22,245 bases of DNA from an uncultured Erysipelotrichaceae bacterium (GCA_937874965.1 CALNCD010000065.1:1-22245), one strand, 5' to 3'. Shown: positions 6,472-14,588, numbered from the stretch's first letter. Made by a program: numbers and translations. The notes: generated by a model from the sequence alone, not told the origin.

Positions 6472-7174
6472 ATTTGTGACACTCATAAATCAAGCGCAGC
6501 GGTTGGTTTTCTTTGGCGGAGCAGGTGTGAGTGTTGCCAGCGGAATTCCCGACTTTCGTTCCGCAACAGGACTCTATACACGTGTGGGTGAATCAGTGCT
6601 TTCGCATGATTATCTGATTCATCATACCCAGGAGTTCTACGACTTCTATTGGAATCATCTGGTGTATCCTGAAGCCAAGCCGAATCTCTCGCATCGTGTC
6701 ATTGCACAGCTTGAAGCCATGGGAAAGCTTCAGGCGGTTGTCACTCAGAATGTTGATGGTCTTCATCAGGATGCGGGTTCATCGAATGTCCTTGAGCTGC
6801 ATGGGAGTGTTCATCGTTATCATTGCCTGAAGTGTCATAAACGCTATGTTCTTGAGGATATGGTTCCTCACGGTATTCCGATTTGCGCATGCTCAGGCAT
6901 CATACGCCCCGATGTGGTTCTCTTTGATGAGCCATTGGATCATGAAGTTTGCGACAAAGCGCTCAGATCAATCGGTGAAGCGGATATGATTCTCGTTGCG
7001 GGAACCTCCTTGACTGTTTATCCGGCAGCGGGGTTTCTGCGGGCATTTAAGGGAAAGAGCTTTGTGATTGTCAACCCTGATCCCACCCCTATGGATGGCC
7101 TAGCAACCTATCGCAGTTACGCACCTTTGGAAGAAGAATTGGCAAAGATTACCATTCTTCAAGGACAGTGCTGA
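6464..7174 (+). CDS. cobB: Sir2 family NAD-dependent protein deacylase
   Basis: The 236-residue sirtuin removes acetyl or other acyl groups from lysines, consuming NAD and releasing nicotinamide. Diagnostic segments are the NAD-binding GGAGVSVASGIPDFR (18-32), TQNVDGLH (94-101), the catalytic His113 in LELHGS, zinc ligands Cys121, Cys124, Cys141 and Cys143, RPDVVLFDE (148-156) and GTSLTVYPA (180-188). The last zinc pair is C-A-C rather than the common C-x2-C, a mild departure. Length is normal. The ATG overlaps the end of the DUF4097 gene by 8 bases, so it is the last gene of the PadR operon. That is an unusual place for a sirtuin and may link it to envelope stress control. Confidence 0.94.
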   Translation: MNKFVTLINQAQRLVFFGGAGVSVASGIPDFRSATGLYTRVGESVLSHDYLIHHTQEFYDFYWNHLVYPEAKPNLSHRVIAQLEAMGKLQAVVTQNVDGLHQDAGSSNVLELHGSVHRYHCLKCHKRYVLEDMVPHGIPICACSGIIRPDVVLFDEPLDHEVCDKALRSIGEADMILVAGTSLTVYPAAGFLRAFKGKSFVIVNPDPTPMDGLATYRSYAPLEEELAKITILQGQC

Positions 7175-7182
7175 CTGTCCTT
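7161..7182 (+). terminator. Hairpin at the end of the PadR-sirtuin operon
   Basis: AAGGACAGT (7161-7169) and ACTGTCCTT (7174-7182) form a 9-base-pair stem with a 4-base loop that overlaps the sirtuin stop codon. The following U-tract is short and interrupted, so termination may be partial, allowing some read-through into the corA leader. Confidence 0.65.
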
Positions 7183-7202
7183 TCTGCTCTGTTATCAATG
7201 TG

Positions 7203-7250
7203 TTAATCCAATGAATTATAAAGTGTACAATCATCGGTTTATGGTACAAT
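7203..7250 (+). promoter_or_regulatory. Two candidate promoters for the leader peptide-corA operon
   Basis: An extended -10, TGGTACAAT (-10 hexamer 7245-7250), lacks a clear -35. A second -10, TACAAT at 7226-7231, has TTAATC (7203-7208) 17 bases upstream. The GTACAAT motif recurs 19 bases apart. Start points near 7238 and 7257 would both put the leader peptide on the message. Confidence 0.55.
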
Positions 7251-7273
7251 AGGGAGGTATTAGGAGGAATGAT

Positions 7274-7333
7274 ATGTTCCCTGACCCAGAGTATCGATCG
7301 CAAATGATGAAAAAGGGAAGTATCGTAGGATAA
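7274..7333 (+). CDS. Candidate 19-residue leader peptide upstream of corA
   Basis: ATG at 7274 sits six bases after a perfect AGGAGG (7262-7267) and opens a 19-codon frame, MFPDPEYRSQMMKKGSIVG, ending in TAA at 7331-7333. The corA start is 22 bases downstream. The start M-x-P-D-P-(acidic) resembles enterobacterial MgtL leader peptides, whose Pro/acidic start destabilises ribosomes when magnesium is low. The peptide's stop codon overlaps the 5' arm of a hairpin that covers the corA ribosome binding site, so translation of the peptide should affect corA translation. The strong ribosome binding site and position are seen directly; magnesium sensing is inference by analogy. It could instead be a fortuitous short frame used only for translational coupling. 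Confidence 0.6.
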   Translation: MFPDPEYRSQMMKKGSIVG

Positions 7334-7352
7334 CCTTCTCTTTTAGGAGGTT
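7332..7352 (+). promoter_or_regulatory. Hairpin masking the corA ribosome binding site
   Basis: AACCTTCT (7332-7339) can pair along its full length with AGGAGGTT (7345-7352), including one G-U pair, leaving a CTTTT loop. The right arm contains the whole AGGAGG that serves corA, and the left arm begins inside the TAA of the leader peptide. A ribosome finishing the leader peptide would keep the left arm single-stranded and expose the site. Confidence 0.7.
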
Positions 7353-7355
7353 ATG

Positions 7356-8294
7356 ATGATTTCATTTTATAAAACAGTTGATAATCGCATTGTGTCCTTG
7401 GAAGAACCTGTCAGCGGGTGCTGGATTTCGTGCATCAATCCCACTGAGAAGGAGTTTTCCTACTTGACGGAGATGCTTGATTTTGAAGAGGACTTTATCC
7501 GCGCAGCATTGGATAGTGAGGAATCCAGCCGGATTGAAAAGGAAAATGACCAGGTTCTGGTTGTTATTGATTACCCGTCAGTCAATGATATGGAAAACAC
7601 GGATGCAACGATTCAATATACCACCATGCCGATGGCTTTTATCACGCATAAGGAATATGTCCTGACAGTCTGTTTGGAAGAAAATACGTTTATTACTGAA
7701 CTAGAGAATAACCGGATCAAAGGAATTCAGACGCCTTTGAAAACGCAGTTCATCCTCAAAGTCTTGCTGGCCATTGCGAAACGTTATCTGGTGTATTTGC
7801 GTCAGATCGACCGGATTTCATTGCGGACAGAAAAAACGCTGCACAAGTCGATGAAGAACAAGGAATTGATCCAGCTGCTCGGCTTGGAGAAGTCACTGGT
7901 GTATTTCTCCACGTCCTTGAAGTCCAATGAAAGCACGATTACCAAGATATTGCGTGGGAAATATGTCAAGCTTTATGAAGAGGATGAAGAATTGCTGGAA
8001 GATGTTCTGATCGAGGTTCAGCAGGCGATTGAAATGTCCAATATCTATACAAATATCTTATCAGGGACGATGGATGCCTTTGCCTCGATTATCTCCAATA
8101 ACCTGAATATTGTGATGAAGGTTCTGACTTCATTGACGATTGTTATGGCTGTTCCCAATATTGTTTTCGGTTTCTATGGGATGAATGTTTCAGGCATTCC
8201 TTTTTCGCAGGTCTGGTGGGCGCCGGTACTGGTGACGGCAGTGTTCTGCATTATTGTCGCCATTATTCTATATCGTAAGAATCTGTTTAAGTAA
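7356..8294 (+). CDS. corA: CorA family divalent metal ion transporter
   Basis: The 312-residue protein is a CorA-type channel, a pentamer in known structures. A long acidic and helical cytoplasmic domain (residues 1-250) precedes two C-terminal membrane spans. The signature YGMN lies at 274-277, between the spans, in FGFYGMNVSGIPF. The second span is followed by the basic tail YRKNLFK. I chose the ATG at 7356 because AGGAGG ends five bases before it; the ATG at 7353 leaves only two bases. CorA proteins usually import Mg2+, but some move Co2+, Ni2+ or act in efflux, and the sequence does not decide direction. It is preceded by a candidate leader peptide and followed after 19 bases by a CapA-like gene, probably co-transcribed. 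Confidence 0.93.
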   Translation: MISFYKTVDNRIVSLEEPVSGCWISCINPTEKEFSYLTEMLDFEEDFIRAALDSEESSRIEKENDQVLVVIDYPSVNDMENTDATIQYTTMPMAFITHKEYVLTVCLEENTFITELENNRIKGIQTPLKTQFILKVLLAIAKRYLVYLRQIDRISLRTEKTLHKSMKNKELIQLLGLEKSLVYFSTSLKSNESTITKILRGKYVKLYEEDEELLEDVLIEVQQAIEMSNIYTNILSGTMDAFASIISNNLNIVMKVLTSLTIVMAVPNIVFGFYGMNVSGIPFSQVWWAPVLVTAVFCIIVAIILYRKNLFK

Positions 8295-8313
8295 GAAGTC
8301 AGGGGGGACAACT

Positions 8314-9480
8314 ATGCATCGGTTCAAGACGTGGTGGATTGCATTGACTGCTTTGACTGTTTTTGTCGCCTTCTGCATCGGGTTGTCCGTCCTAAAACGG
8401 CCGGTGACGTTTGCTTCATTGGATGTTGTGGATGATTCAAGCCAGGCAGGATCTTCGCTTCAGGAAACGCAGGAGATGACATTACTGGCGACAGGGGATA
8501 TCATGTATCATTCCACCCAGATTTTGAAAACGAATGGATCCTATGATTTTGAGGATAATTTCAAGTATGTCTCTTCGTATATCCAAAACGCCGATCTTGC
8601 TGTTGCCAATTTTGAATCAACGACAACGACGGCGTATCCCTATTCGGGTTATCCTCAGTTCAATACACCGAAAGAAGCGGTTGCTTCCATTAAGAATGCA
8701 GGATTCGATGTTGTTTCAACGGTGAATAATCATAGTCTGGATACTGGCAAGGCAGGGTTGCTTGGTACACTGCAGGCCTTTCAGGAAGCGGGTGTCTCGA
8801 CGGTGGGGACCATGTCCTCGCGAGGGGATGGCATTGTCTGGAAAGAAGTCAATGGAATAACGATTGCTTTTCTGGCGTACTCGTATGGCTTCAATGGTCT
8901 GCTTGAACGATTGGACGAGGATGAGCGCTGGATGGTCAATGCATTGGATGAGGTCAAAATCGAGGCAGATATTCGATTGACAAAGAAGCAGGGTGCAGAT
9001 TTTACGGTGGTGTTCGCGCACTGGGGTCAGGAATATCGGACAGAACCGACGATAGATCAGGAAGAACTGGCGCATAAGATGGTCAACTGGGGTGCAAATG
9101 TTGTTCTGGGTTCGCATCCGCATGTGATTGAGCGCTCCGAAATGATCAAGGTTGAAGATGAACAGCGCTATATCATCTATTCGCTGGGGAATTTCATTTC
9201 CGATCAGCGGTTGGAGAGTGTGAATGATATCAATACAGAGCGTGGAGTCATGGTTGAATTGACATTGCGCAAAACAGGAAGTGTCAATACGGTCTCTGCA
9301 GTAACGCTGATTCCGACCTGGGTGTACAAGTACAGCTGTCCAGGACGCTATTGTTATCAGGTATTGCCTGCATTAGCTGCTGCTGAGGGGTCGCTTGACC
9401 TTAATCTCAGTGAAAGTCTTCTGAAACGGATCCGCAGTGCCTATACCGAAACCGTAAAACGTATTAAGGGAACGTCATGA
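8314..9480 (+). CDS. CapA-like (PGA_cap) membrane-anchored metallophosphoesterase
   Basis: The 388-residue protein has an N-terminal membrane span (about 8-26) and an outward calcineurin-like PGA_cap domain. Its metal-site motifs are complete: LLATGDIMYH (Asp62, His66), NFES (99-102), VNNHSLDTG (Asn139, His140, Asp143), FAHWGQEY (His236), GSHPHVIE (His268, His270) and IYSLGNFISDQ (288-298). Family members are linked to poly-gamma-glutamate synthesis or anchoring, but no capB, capC or pgsE homologue is visible here. A different envelope polymer or a phosphoesterase role is therefore equally possible. ATG 8314 follows AGGGGGG by six bases; the frame extends 20 codons upstream into corA without a better start. 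Second gene of the corA operon. Confidence 0.9.
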   Translation: MHRFKTWWIALTALTVFVAFCIGLSVLKRPVTFASLDVVDDSSQAGSSLQETQEMTLLATGDIMYHSTQILKTNGSYDFEDNFKYVSSYIQNADLAVANFESTTTTAYPYSGYPQFNTPKEAVASIKNAGFDVVSTVNNHSLDTGKAGLLGTLQAFQEAGVSTVGTMSSRGDGIVWKEVNGITIAFLAYSYGFNGLLERLDEDERWMVNALDEVKIEADIRLTKKQGADFTVVFAHWGQEYRTEPTIDQEELAHKMVNWGANVVLGSHPHVIERSEMIKVEDEQRYIIYSLGNFISDQRLESVNDINTERGVMVELTLRKTGSVNTVSAVTLIPTWVYKYSCPGRYCYQVLPALAAAEGSLDLNLSESLLKRIRSAYTETVKRIKGTS

Positions 9481-9504
9481 AAAAACAAGGTTTTCACCTT
9501 GTTT
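9481..9504. terminator. Bidirectional terminator between the CapA-like and M42 genes
   Basis: AAACAAGG (9483-9490) and CCTTGTTT (9497-9504) pair around a 6-base loop. On the leftward strand the stem runs into T6, a good intrinsic terminator for the peptidase operon. On the rightward strand the T-run is three bases only. The hairpin overlaps the M42 stop codon. Confidence 0.8.
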
Positions 9505-10579
9505 AGAAAGAATCGATAATCGTTTGGTTCAATGAACGCAGGATTTCAACAGCCAGATCGCTGGCAGTTATAAAATCAGCATAGCTGACAAAGCCATAGC
9601 TGGTATGTGCATATCGTACAGGGATTCCGATGACAATCGCCGGAACCCCTTTTTCGTAGGCATTGATGGCAGCGCCATTCGTACCTCCGCCTTTACGGAC
9701 TGATTCCTGGACGGGGAGATTGTATTTTTTCGCAATATCCAAAGCATACCGCTGGAACCGAGGATTGGTGATCATTGAAACATCGAAGTGACGCAGCATC
9801 GGTCCCTTATGCAGTGCACTTTGAATCATGTAGGGTTCACTGAATGTATCATCAGCAGGACAACCTTCAAAGACAATTGCGAGATCAGGCTTGATTGTCT
9901 GGACTGAAACCCGGGCACCTCGGAGCCCGACTTCTTCCTGGGCGCTTAAGGACGCTTTGAGATTGACATTCAGCGGACTATCATTGAGACATTTCAGGGT
10001 TCTGATCATGGCAGCGACACCGATCCGGCAATCAAAGGCTTTGCCGAAGAAAAGATCAGAAGATTCACGGTAGTCGCAAGCCACATCAACGACAATCGGC
10101 GCACCGATGTCAATCTGATAGTCGTCAACGGTTTCAAGGTAGGAACTCGACCCGATGTCAATGACCATATCTTCGTAAGATACCGGCCTGGTTTTCTCGG
10201 ATGCACTCATAAAGTGCGGAGGTTTGGAAGCGACGACGCCAGTGACATAAGTGCCCAGACGTGTTTTTACACGGACTCGGGCAGCTGCGATATTTGCGTC
10301 AATCCAACTGCCGACAGGAAGAAAACGCAATGTTCCCGAAGGGGTGATTGCTTGAGTTATGAATCCTACTTCGTCTGAATGTGCATCCAGCATCACCGTG
10401 GGGGCGTCTGCATTTTGAAAACCGGGTGTATAAATGCAGTTCAGCATGTGATCCACTTCAAAAGTTCCGCTGTCCTGCAGTGCTTTTTGGTATAGAGAAA
10501 CAACTTCATCTTCAAAACCAGAGACGCCATTTGCATTCGAGAGTGCCTTGATCAAATCAATATTTTCAGTTTTAGTCAT
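9503..10579 (-). CDS. M42 family metallopeptidase (aminopeptidase)
   Basis: The 358-residue cytoplasmic enzyme belongs to the M42 family of dodecameric TET-type aminopeptidases (FrvX, YsdC, PepA), which trim short peptides. Visible landmarks are DAHSDEVGF (His67), KAFDCRIGVAA (Asp183, bridging metal ligand), SAQEEVGLRGA (catalytic Glu215, metal ligand Glu216), FEGCPADD (Glu238, in place of the Asp of many members) and RYAHTSYGF (His325). GGAGG lies five bases before the ATG. It follows the M14 gene after 57 bases that contain a possible -10, so it may have its own promoter as well as read-through from the arginine-type operon. Some family members were misnamed endoglucanases; a peptidase role is better supported. 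Substrate preference not determinable. Confidence 0.93.
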   Translation of the reverse strand: MTKTENIDLIKALSNANGVSGFEDEVVSLYQKALQDSGTFEVDHMLNCIYTPGFQNADAPTVMLDAHSDEVGFITQAITPSGTLRFLPVGSWIDANIAAARVRVKTRLGTYVTGVVASKPPHFMSASEKTRPVSYEDMVIDIGSSSYLETVDDYQIDIGAPIVVDVACDYRESSDLFFGKAFDCRIGVAAMIRTLKCLNDSPLNVNLKASLSAQEEVGLRGARVSVQTIKPDLAIVFEGCPADDTFSEPYMIQSALHKGPMLRHFDVSMITNPRFQRYALDIAKKYNLPVQESVRKGGGTNGAAINAYEKGVPAIVIGIPVRYAHTSYGFVSYADFITASDLAVEILRSLNQTIIDSF

Positions 10580-10604
10580 AAAGAATCCTCCGTCATTTCA
10601 TTCT

Positions 10605-10633
10605 ATTATAAGCATAAACCAGTGAAAGTGAAA
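10605..10633 (-). promoter_or_regulatory. Possible internal promoter for the M42 gene
   Basis: A consensus TATAAT (10605-10610 on the leftward strand) lies in the 57-base gap before the M42 gene. The hexamer 17 bases upstream, TTTCAC, is a poor -35. It could give M42 some expression independent of the T-box. Confidence 0.4.
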
Positions 10634-10636
10634 GGC

Positions 10637-12325
10637 TTATTCCACTAAGGAAAGCGAAGATTTAACGGTTCCGGCCTTGGGGTGAGTGAGGGTGATCTCA
10701 ATCTGTGCTGATTCAGATCTGACAACGCATTGAATCGTTTTGATCTGTTCGTTCGTTCCTGTTGTCGTTATTCCATCATATCCGTAATGCGAGGCAATGG
10801 AACCGAAGCCTTGCAGTTGTCCCAGATCCAGCGTGATTGCTTTTCCTTCAAGATCAGTGCAGCCTTCCAGAGTAACGCAAACCGGAGCAGAGACTTTTTG
10901 GATGAGTGCTTTCTGAGTCAGGTTGGTGTCCATAAAACCGGTATTGCTGATGACCAGGTCCAGGGAGTACAGAGAGTTGCCTAAGGGGGTTGCTTTCGCA
11001 CTGTTGAGTTTGAGCTTAGGCAAAGCGAAGGCGCTTTTCGTCAGATAGAGTCCCATTTTCTCAACTTCCTGTGCCAAGAACTGAACCGGTGGATTTTGAA
11101 TCACGAATTTGAAATCGAATCCGCCGACTTCGACTTCACCCAGTTCAGGGTGAGTAATCGTTGTCCATGGTTTAAAGCCATCACTGAGGTTTTCATCGAC
11201 CCACTTCAGCGTTTTGAGATTGTTGGCTTCATTCTCGTAATCGCTGGCATGCGTAGAACGGATATCATCATAAGCGATTCCTGAACGCATCAAGCAATCC
11301 CATAGTTCAATTGTATAGGCAGGAATTCCTTGTGTTTCATAGCACCAGTCATCAAACGCCCCGGAAGAGTAATTGTCGGTATCCACCAGAAATTCATCAA
11401 AGACATTCTTGGTTTCATAGCCGGTCAGCTGCTTGGCCAGTTTTCCCATGTCATGGTAGAGTTTCATATCAAGGGGGATGGCATTCTTTTCACTATAAGT
11501 ACCTGGAGGATAAATCAAGACACCTCCGGTTGTATGCAAGGTTGAAACGAAGCCGATATTCGGATGAGCCAGCACAAAATCAACCAGGGCTTTTGTTTCA
11601 GGATTGCTGAGCGGGTATTTGCCTGCACCGGGCTGGCGTACGTCACTGTACCATCCGAATGGAAAGTTGCGGTTGAAGTCCAAGCCCCATTTGTTGGGTG
11701 CAAGGGTAATGTGTGTGCCATCATAGTTTTGAATGTAGCCCTCTGGATAGACGGCATAGAAATCACCATGCAGATCATTGGGCAAACGCTTGGACAGCAG
11801 CCTCGGATCCAAGGCTGAGACTTTCCAGGGGCCGTAGGGTGTCTTGATCCGCATCATCCGGATAACGCCATCGCCGTCGATATCTTCAGGATGAAGTCCA
11901 TCCTGCTTTTCAGTATGGGGATAAAGCCGATTCACAGAACGAAGCTTTTCATGCTGGATCAGATACTGTTCTGCACCATCAGGAGAAACGCGCGGGATAA
12001 TATAGAAAGTGTAATCACGCAGGAGCTGCTGGATTTCCTGGTTATCCTGATGATTGGTCAGCAGGTAATCAAGCGTAAAGAGGGCAGTCATTGTACTGGT
12101 GACTTCACCTGCATGAATATTCGCATCAATATAGTAGGCAGGTTTATCACTGCTGGGCAGACCGGATTTATGACTGAGTGTCAGAGCAAAGACATCCCGG
12201 CCTTCTTCAGTTTTGGCAAGACTTTCCAAGGTGACCAGATCAGGATAGGATTCACACAGTTTTGAAAGGGCAGCCGTGTATTCAGCATAGGGATAGTAAT
12301 GGTCGTAAGCAAACGTTGTTTTCAT
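10637..12325 (-). CDS. M14 family zinc carboxypeptidase with C-terminal beta domain
   Basis: The 562-residue protein has an M14 catalytic domain over about residues 10-375. Zinc ligands are in NIHAGE (His71, Glu74) and STLHTTGG (His264), with DFNRNFPFGW (217-226) in the substrate-binding region and the catalytic Glu340 in YTIELW. The remaining 180 residues look like beta-rich accessory modules. There is no signal peptide, so it should act in the cytoplasm, unlike digestive M14 enzymes. It is fourth in an operon with an amino-acid ABC transporter, 9 bases after the ATPase gene, with AAAGGAG before its ATG. Removing C-terminal residues from imported peptides would feed the same amino-acid pool that the T-box monitors; this link is inference. 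Confidence 0.92.
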   Translation of the reverse strand: MKTTFAYDHYYPYAEYTAALSKLCESYPDLVTLESLAKTEEGRDVFALTLSHKSGLPSSDKPAYYIDANIHAGEVTSTMTALFTLDYLLTNHQDNQEIQQLLRDYTFYIIPRVSPDGAEQYLIQHEKLRSVNRLYPHTEKQDGLHPEDIDGDGVIRMMRIKTPYGPWKVSALDPRLLSKRLPNDLHGDFYAVYPEGYIQNYDGTHITLAPNKWGLDFNRNFPFGWYSDVRQPGAGKYPLSNPETKALVDFVLAHPNIGFVSTLHTTGGVLIYPPGTYSEKNAIPLDMKLYHDMGKLAKQLTGYETKNVFDEFLVDTDNYSSGAFDDWCYETQGIPAYTIELWDCLMRSGIAYDDIRSTHASDYENEANNLKTLKWVDENLSDGFKPWTTITHPELGEVEVGGFDFKFVIQNPPVQFLAQEVEKMGLYLTKSAFALPKLKLNSAKATPLGNSLYSLDLVISNTGFMDTNLTQKALIQKVSAPVCVTLEGCTDLEGKAITLDLGQLQGFGSIASHYGYDGITTTGTNEQIKTIQCVVRSESAQIEITLTHPKAGTVKSSLSLVE

Positions 12326-12334
12326 AGGTCTCCT

Positions 12335-13087
12335 TTATAACACCTGGGCAAGAAATTCCTGAGTACGCGGATGCGTAGGGTGATTGAATATCGTCTCCGG
12401 ACTTCCGCTTTCTGCAATCAAGCCGTCATCCATGAACAATACCCGTGAACTGATTTCTTTCGCAAATCCCATTTCGTGAGTGACAATCACAATCGTCATT
12501 CCGGAATTGGCCAGATCGCGGATGACATTCAGGACATCCTTGACCATTTCAGGATCCAAGGCACTTGTCGGTTCATCAAACAGCATGACATCCGGTTTCA
12601 TGGCCAGGGCTCTGACAATGGCCAGCCGCTGCTTTTGACCGCCGGAGAGCTTGCGGGGGTATTGGTCCGCTTTATCATCCAGCCCGACCTGCTTGAGAAG
12701 GTCCATGGCTATGCCTTCGGCTTCTTGTTTGCTGTATTTCTTTTCGACCACCGGCGTAATTGTAATGTTCTGCAATGCACTGAGGTGAGGGAAAACATTG
12801 AAATGCTGAAAGACCATTCCGATTTTCTGACGATGTTTCTGAAGGTTGACCTTCGTATCTTTATTCAAGGTAATGCCTTCAAAGATAATGTCACCCGAAG
12901 TGGGTGTTTCCAAGAGATTCAAGCATCGCAGGAATGTTGATTTACCGCTCCCGGAAGGACCGATAATGGTGAGGACTTCCCCTTTATGGATGATTTCGTC
13001 AATACCTTTAAGAACCTGCAGGCTGCCAAAATTCTTCTTGAGATTCTGAACTTCAAGAATGGGCGTGTTTTCATTAGTCACTGACAC
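12335..13087 (-). CDS. Polar amino acid ABC transporter ATPase
   Basis: The 250-residue protein powers amino-acid import and belongs to the GlnQ/ArtP/HisP group. Walker A is GPSGSGKS (43-50), the Q-loop is VFQHFNVFP, the ABC signature LSGGQKQR (147-154), Walker B VMLFDEPT (167-174) and the switch His204 is in VTHEM. Its start overlaps the permease gene by 14 bases, which implies tight coupling. It belongs to the T-box-controlled operon, so arginine is the most likely cargo, by context rather than by the ATPase sequence. Confidence 0.95.
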   Translation of the reverse strand: MSVTNENTPILEVQNLKKNFGSLQVLKGIDEIIHKGEVLTIIGPSGSGKSTFLRCLNLLETPTSGDIIFEGITLNKDTKVNLQKHRQKIGMVFQHFNVFPHLSALQNITITPVVEKKYSKQEAEGIAMDLLKQVGLDDKADQYPRKLSGGQKQRLAIVRALAMKPDVMLFDEPTSALDPEMVKDVLNVIRDLANSGMTIVIVTHEMGFAKEISSRVLFMDDGLIAESGSPETIFNHPTHPRTQEFLAQVL

Positions 13088-13742
13088 TTAACCTCGTTTC
13101 TAAGAGTTTCACCAGACTGCTGAAGACAGTGGTTAGGGTAAAATAGATAATAGCGATAATGATCAACGGTTCCAGCACTAGGAATGAATTTGATTTAACC
13201 ACTTGAAAACTGGTCATGATATCACTCATGAAGAATGTTGAGGAAAGGGAAGTCTCTTTGATCATCATGACAAATTCATTGCCTAAAGCTGGCAGAATAT
13301 TCTTGATGGCCTGTGGCAGGATGATTCTGGTCATCCGATGGAATTCGGACATTCCCAGGCTACTGGCTGCTTCATATTGCCCAGAGTCAACGGCTTGAAT
13401 ACCGGCGCGGAAGATTTCCGCGACATAGGCACTGGAATTGACAATCAAGGCGAGAATAATACAGAACTCAGTTGAGAGGTCAAAGCCGACAATCGAAGGG
13501 AACGCCAGATAAAAGAAGAACAGCTGCAAAAGCAGCGGTGTTCCTCGCAGAAAGTTGATCATAAACGTCAGAAACAGTGATAAGGGTTTGAAACGGATCT
13601 GCTTCAGCATGGCAAGGATAGCGCCCACGAGAGTTCCGAAGACAACGACGATGGCTGCAGTCTTCAGGGTTGCGATCAATCCTTCCAGAAAAACCGGCCA
13701 GTATTTCAGAAACAAGACCCATGTACTTGTCAGTAAATTCAT
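13074..13742 (-). CDS. Polar amino acid ABC transporter permease
   Basis: The 222-residue membrane protein is of the HisM/ArtQ/GlnP type. It opens with WPVFLEGLIATLKTAAI and has the family segments FLRGTPLLLQLFFFYLAFP and SSAYVAEIFRAGIQAVDSGQYEAASSLGMS, the latter being the EAA loop that contacts the ATPase. About five spans are visible. No Shine-Dalgarno sequence is apparent before the ATG, only 6 bases after the binding-protein stop, so it probably depends on translational coupling. A single permease gene suggests a homodimeric channel. Confidence 0.94.
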   Translation of the reverse strand: MNLLTSTWVLFLKYWPVFLEGLIATLKTAAIVVVFGTLVGAILAMLKQIRFKPLSLFLTFMINFLRGTPLLLQLFFFYLAFPSIVGFDLSTEFCIILALIVNSSAYVAEIFRAGIQAVDSGQYEAASSLGMSEFHRMTRIILPQAIKNILPALGNEFVMMIKETSLSSTFFMSDIMTSFQVVKSNSFLVLEPLIIIAIIYFTLTTVFSSLVKLLETRLSVSD

Positions 13743-13748
13743 GCGACG

Positions 13749-14588
13749 TTACTGTCCGATCTGCTTGGCGTAGTCGGTGTACTCTACTTCCCATTGATCG
13801 TAGATTCCTGTCTTGACCACATCATCGATAATCGTGTTCAGGGCTTCAACCAAGGCACTTTCTCCTTTTTGGACACCGATTATTGTGCCGTCAAATTCAG
13901 CAAGCGCTGATTCCGCAAACTTGACGGTTGTCATCTTTAGATCTGGATTAGCACTGACATATTGAGAACCTGTCGTGCTTGCAATCGCAAGAGCATCAAT
14001 CTTTCCGGACTGCAGCATGACAATTCCCGTACCAAGATCACTAACCGGGGTTAAAGTCACGCCTGTCAGCTGTTCATTGACAAATCCTTCCTGTAAAGAA
14101 CCAAGCTGTGCTCCGACCTTCAAGCCTTTGAAGGAATCGAGTGTCGTATATGAATCAGCGGCACTGGCTTTCATAAGAATCCCTTGGAAAGAGTTCGGAT
14201 CATCGGTTGAAGGGTTATAGGTCTTCGTGAAGTCCATAGCGTTAAGCCGTTCTTCTTTATAACCGAGCCCGGAAATAACGATATCGGCTTTCTTGGTGGA
14301 GATGGAAGCGAGCGCAGTGCTGAAGTCTGAAATCGCCAGTTTCAGCTCGACCCCAAGCTTATCAGCGATATGTTTCGCAAGCTCAATATCGGCTCCGACA
14401 TACTGGGCATCCCCCGTCTTTGAGGTATCTATGAATTCATAGGGAGGATAATCCGGCGATGTTGCGACAGTTATATAGCCGTTTGCTTTAATCGTGTCAA
14501 GCAGGGTGGTTTTCTTGGAAGCACTTGAACAGGCGGTGAGCATGATCATCATGCTGAGGATGACGAGCAAGGTCTTGATTTTCTTCAT
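13749..14588 (-). CDS. Amino acid ABC transporter substrate-binding lipoprotein
   Basis: The 279-residue lipoprotein captures the amino acid outside the cell. Its signal peptide (MKKIKTLLVILSMMIM) ends in the lipobox LTAC with lipidated Cys20. The mature part is a family-3 (SBP_bac_3) fold, with ITVATSPDYPPYEFID, YVGADIELAKHIADKLG, ADIVISGLGYKEERLNAMDFTKTY and the Gly-rich GLKVGAQLGS region. The ATG at 14586-14588 has AGGAGA upstream; the frame is open 17 codons further but without a site. It is the first gene after the T-box terminator. By that T-box, arginine or a related basic amino acid is the expected ligand. The residues that would prove this cannot be assigned without a structure-based alignment. 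Confidence 0.93.
   Translation of the reverse strand: MKKIKTLLVILSMMIMLTACSSASKKTTLLDTIKANGYITVATSPDYPPYEFIDTSKTGDAQYVGADIELAKHIADKLGVELKLAISDFSTALASISTKKADIVISGLGYKEERLNAMDFTKTYNPSTDDPNSFQGILMKASAADSYTTLDSFKGLKVGAQLGSLQEGFVNEQLTGVTLTPVSDLGTGIVMLQSGKIDALAIASTTGSQYVSANPDLKMTTVKFAESALAEFDGTIIGVQKGESALVEALNTIIDDVVKTGIYDQWEVEYTDYAKQIGQ

Noticed and set aside
8314..9480. Poly-gamma-glutamate capsule locus
   Set aside because: Only the CapA-like phosphoesterase is present; no CapB or CapC homologue lies in the window.
11891..12265. A 124-codon frame opposite the M14 gene
   Set aside because: It is a shadow frame without a ribosome binding site or recognisable motif.
12476..12940. A 154-codon frame opposite the ABC ATPase
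   Set aside because: The opposite strand has all ATPase motifs in order; this frame has none of its own.
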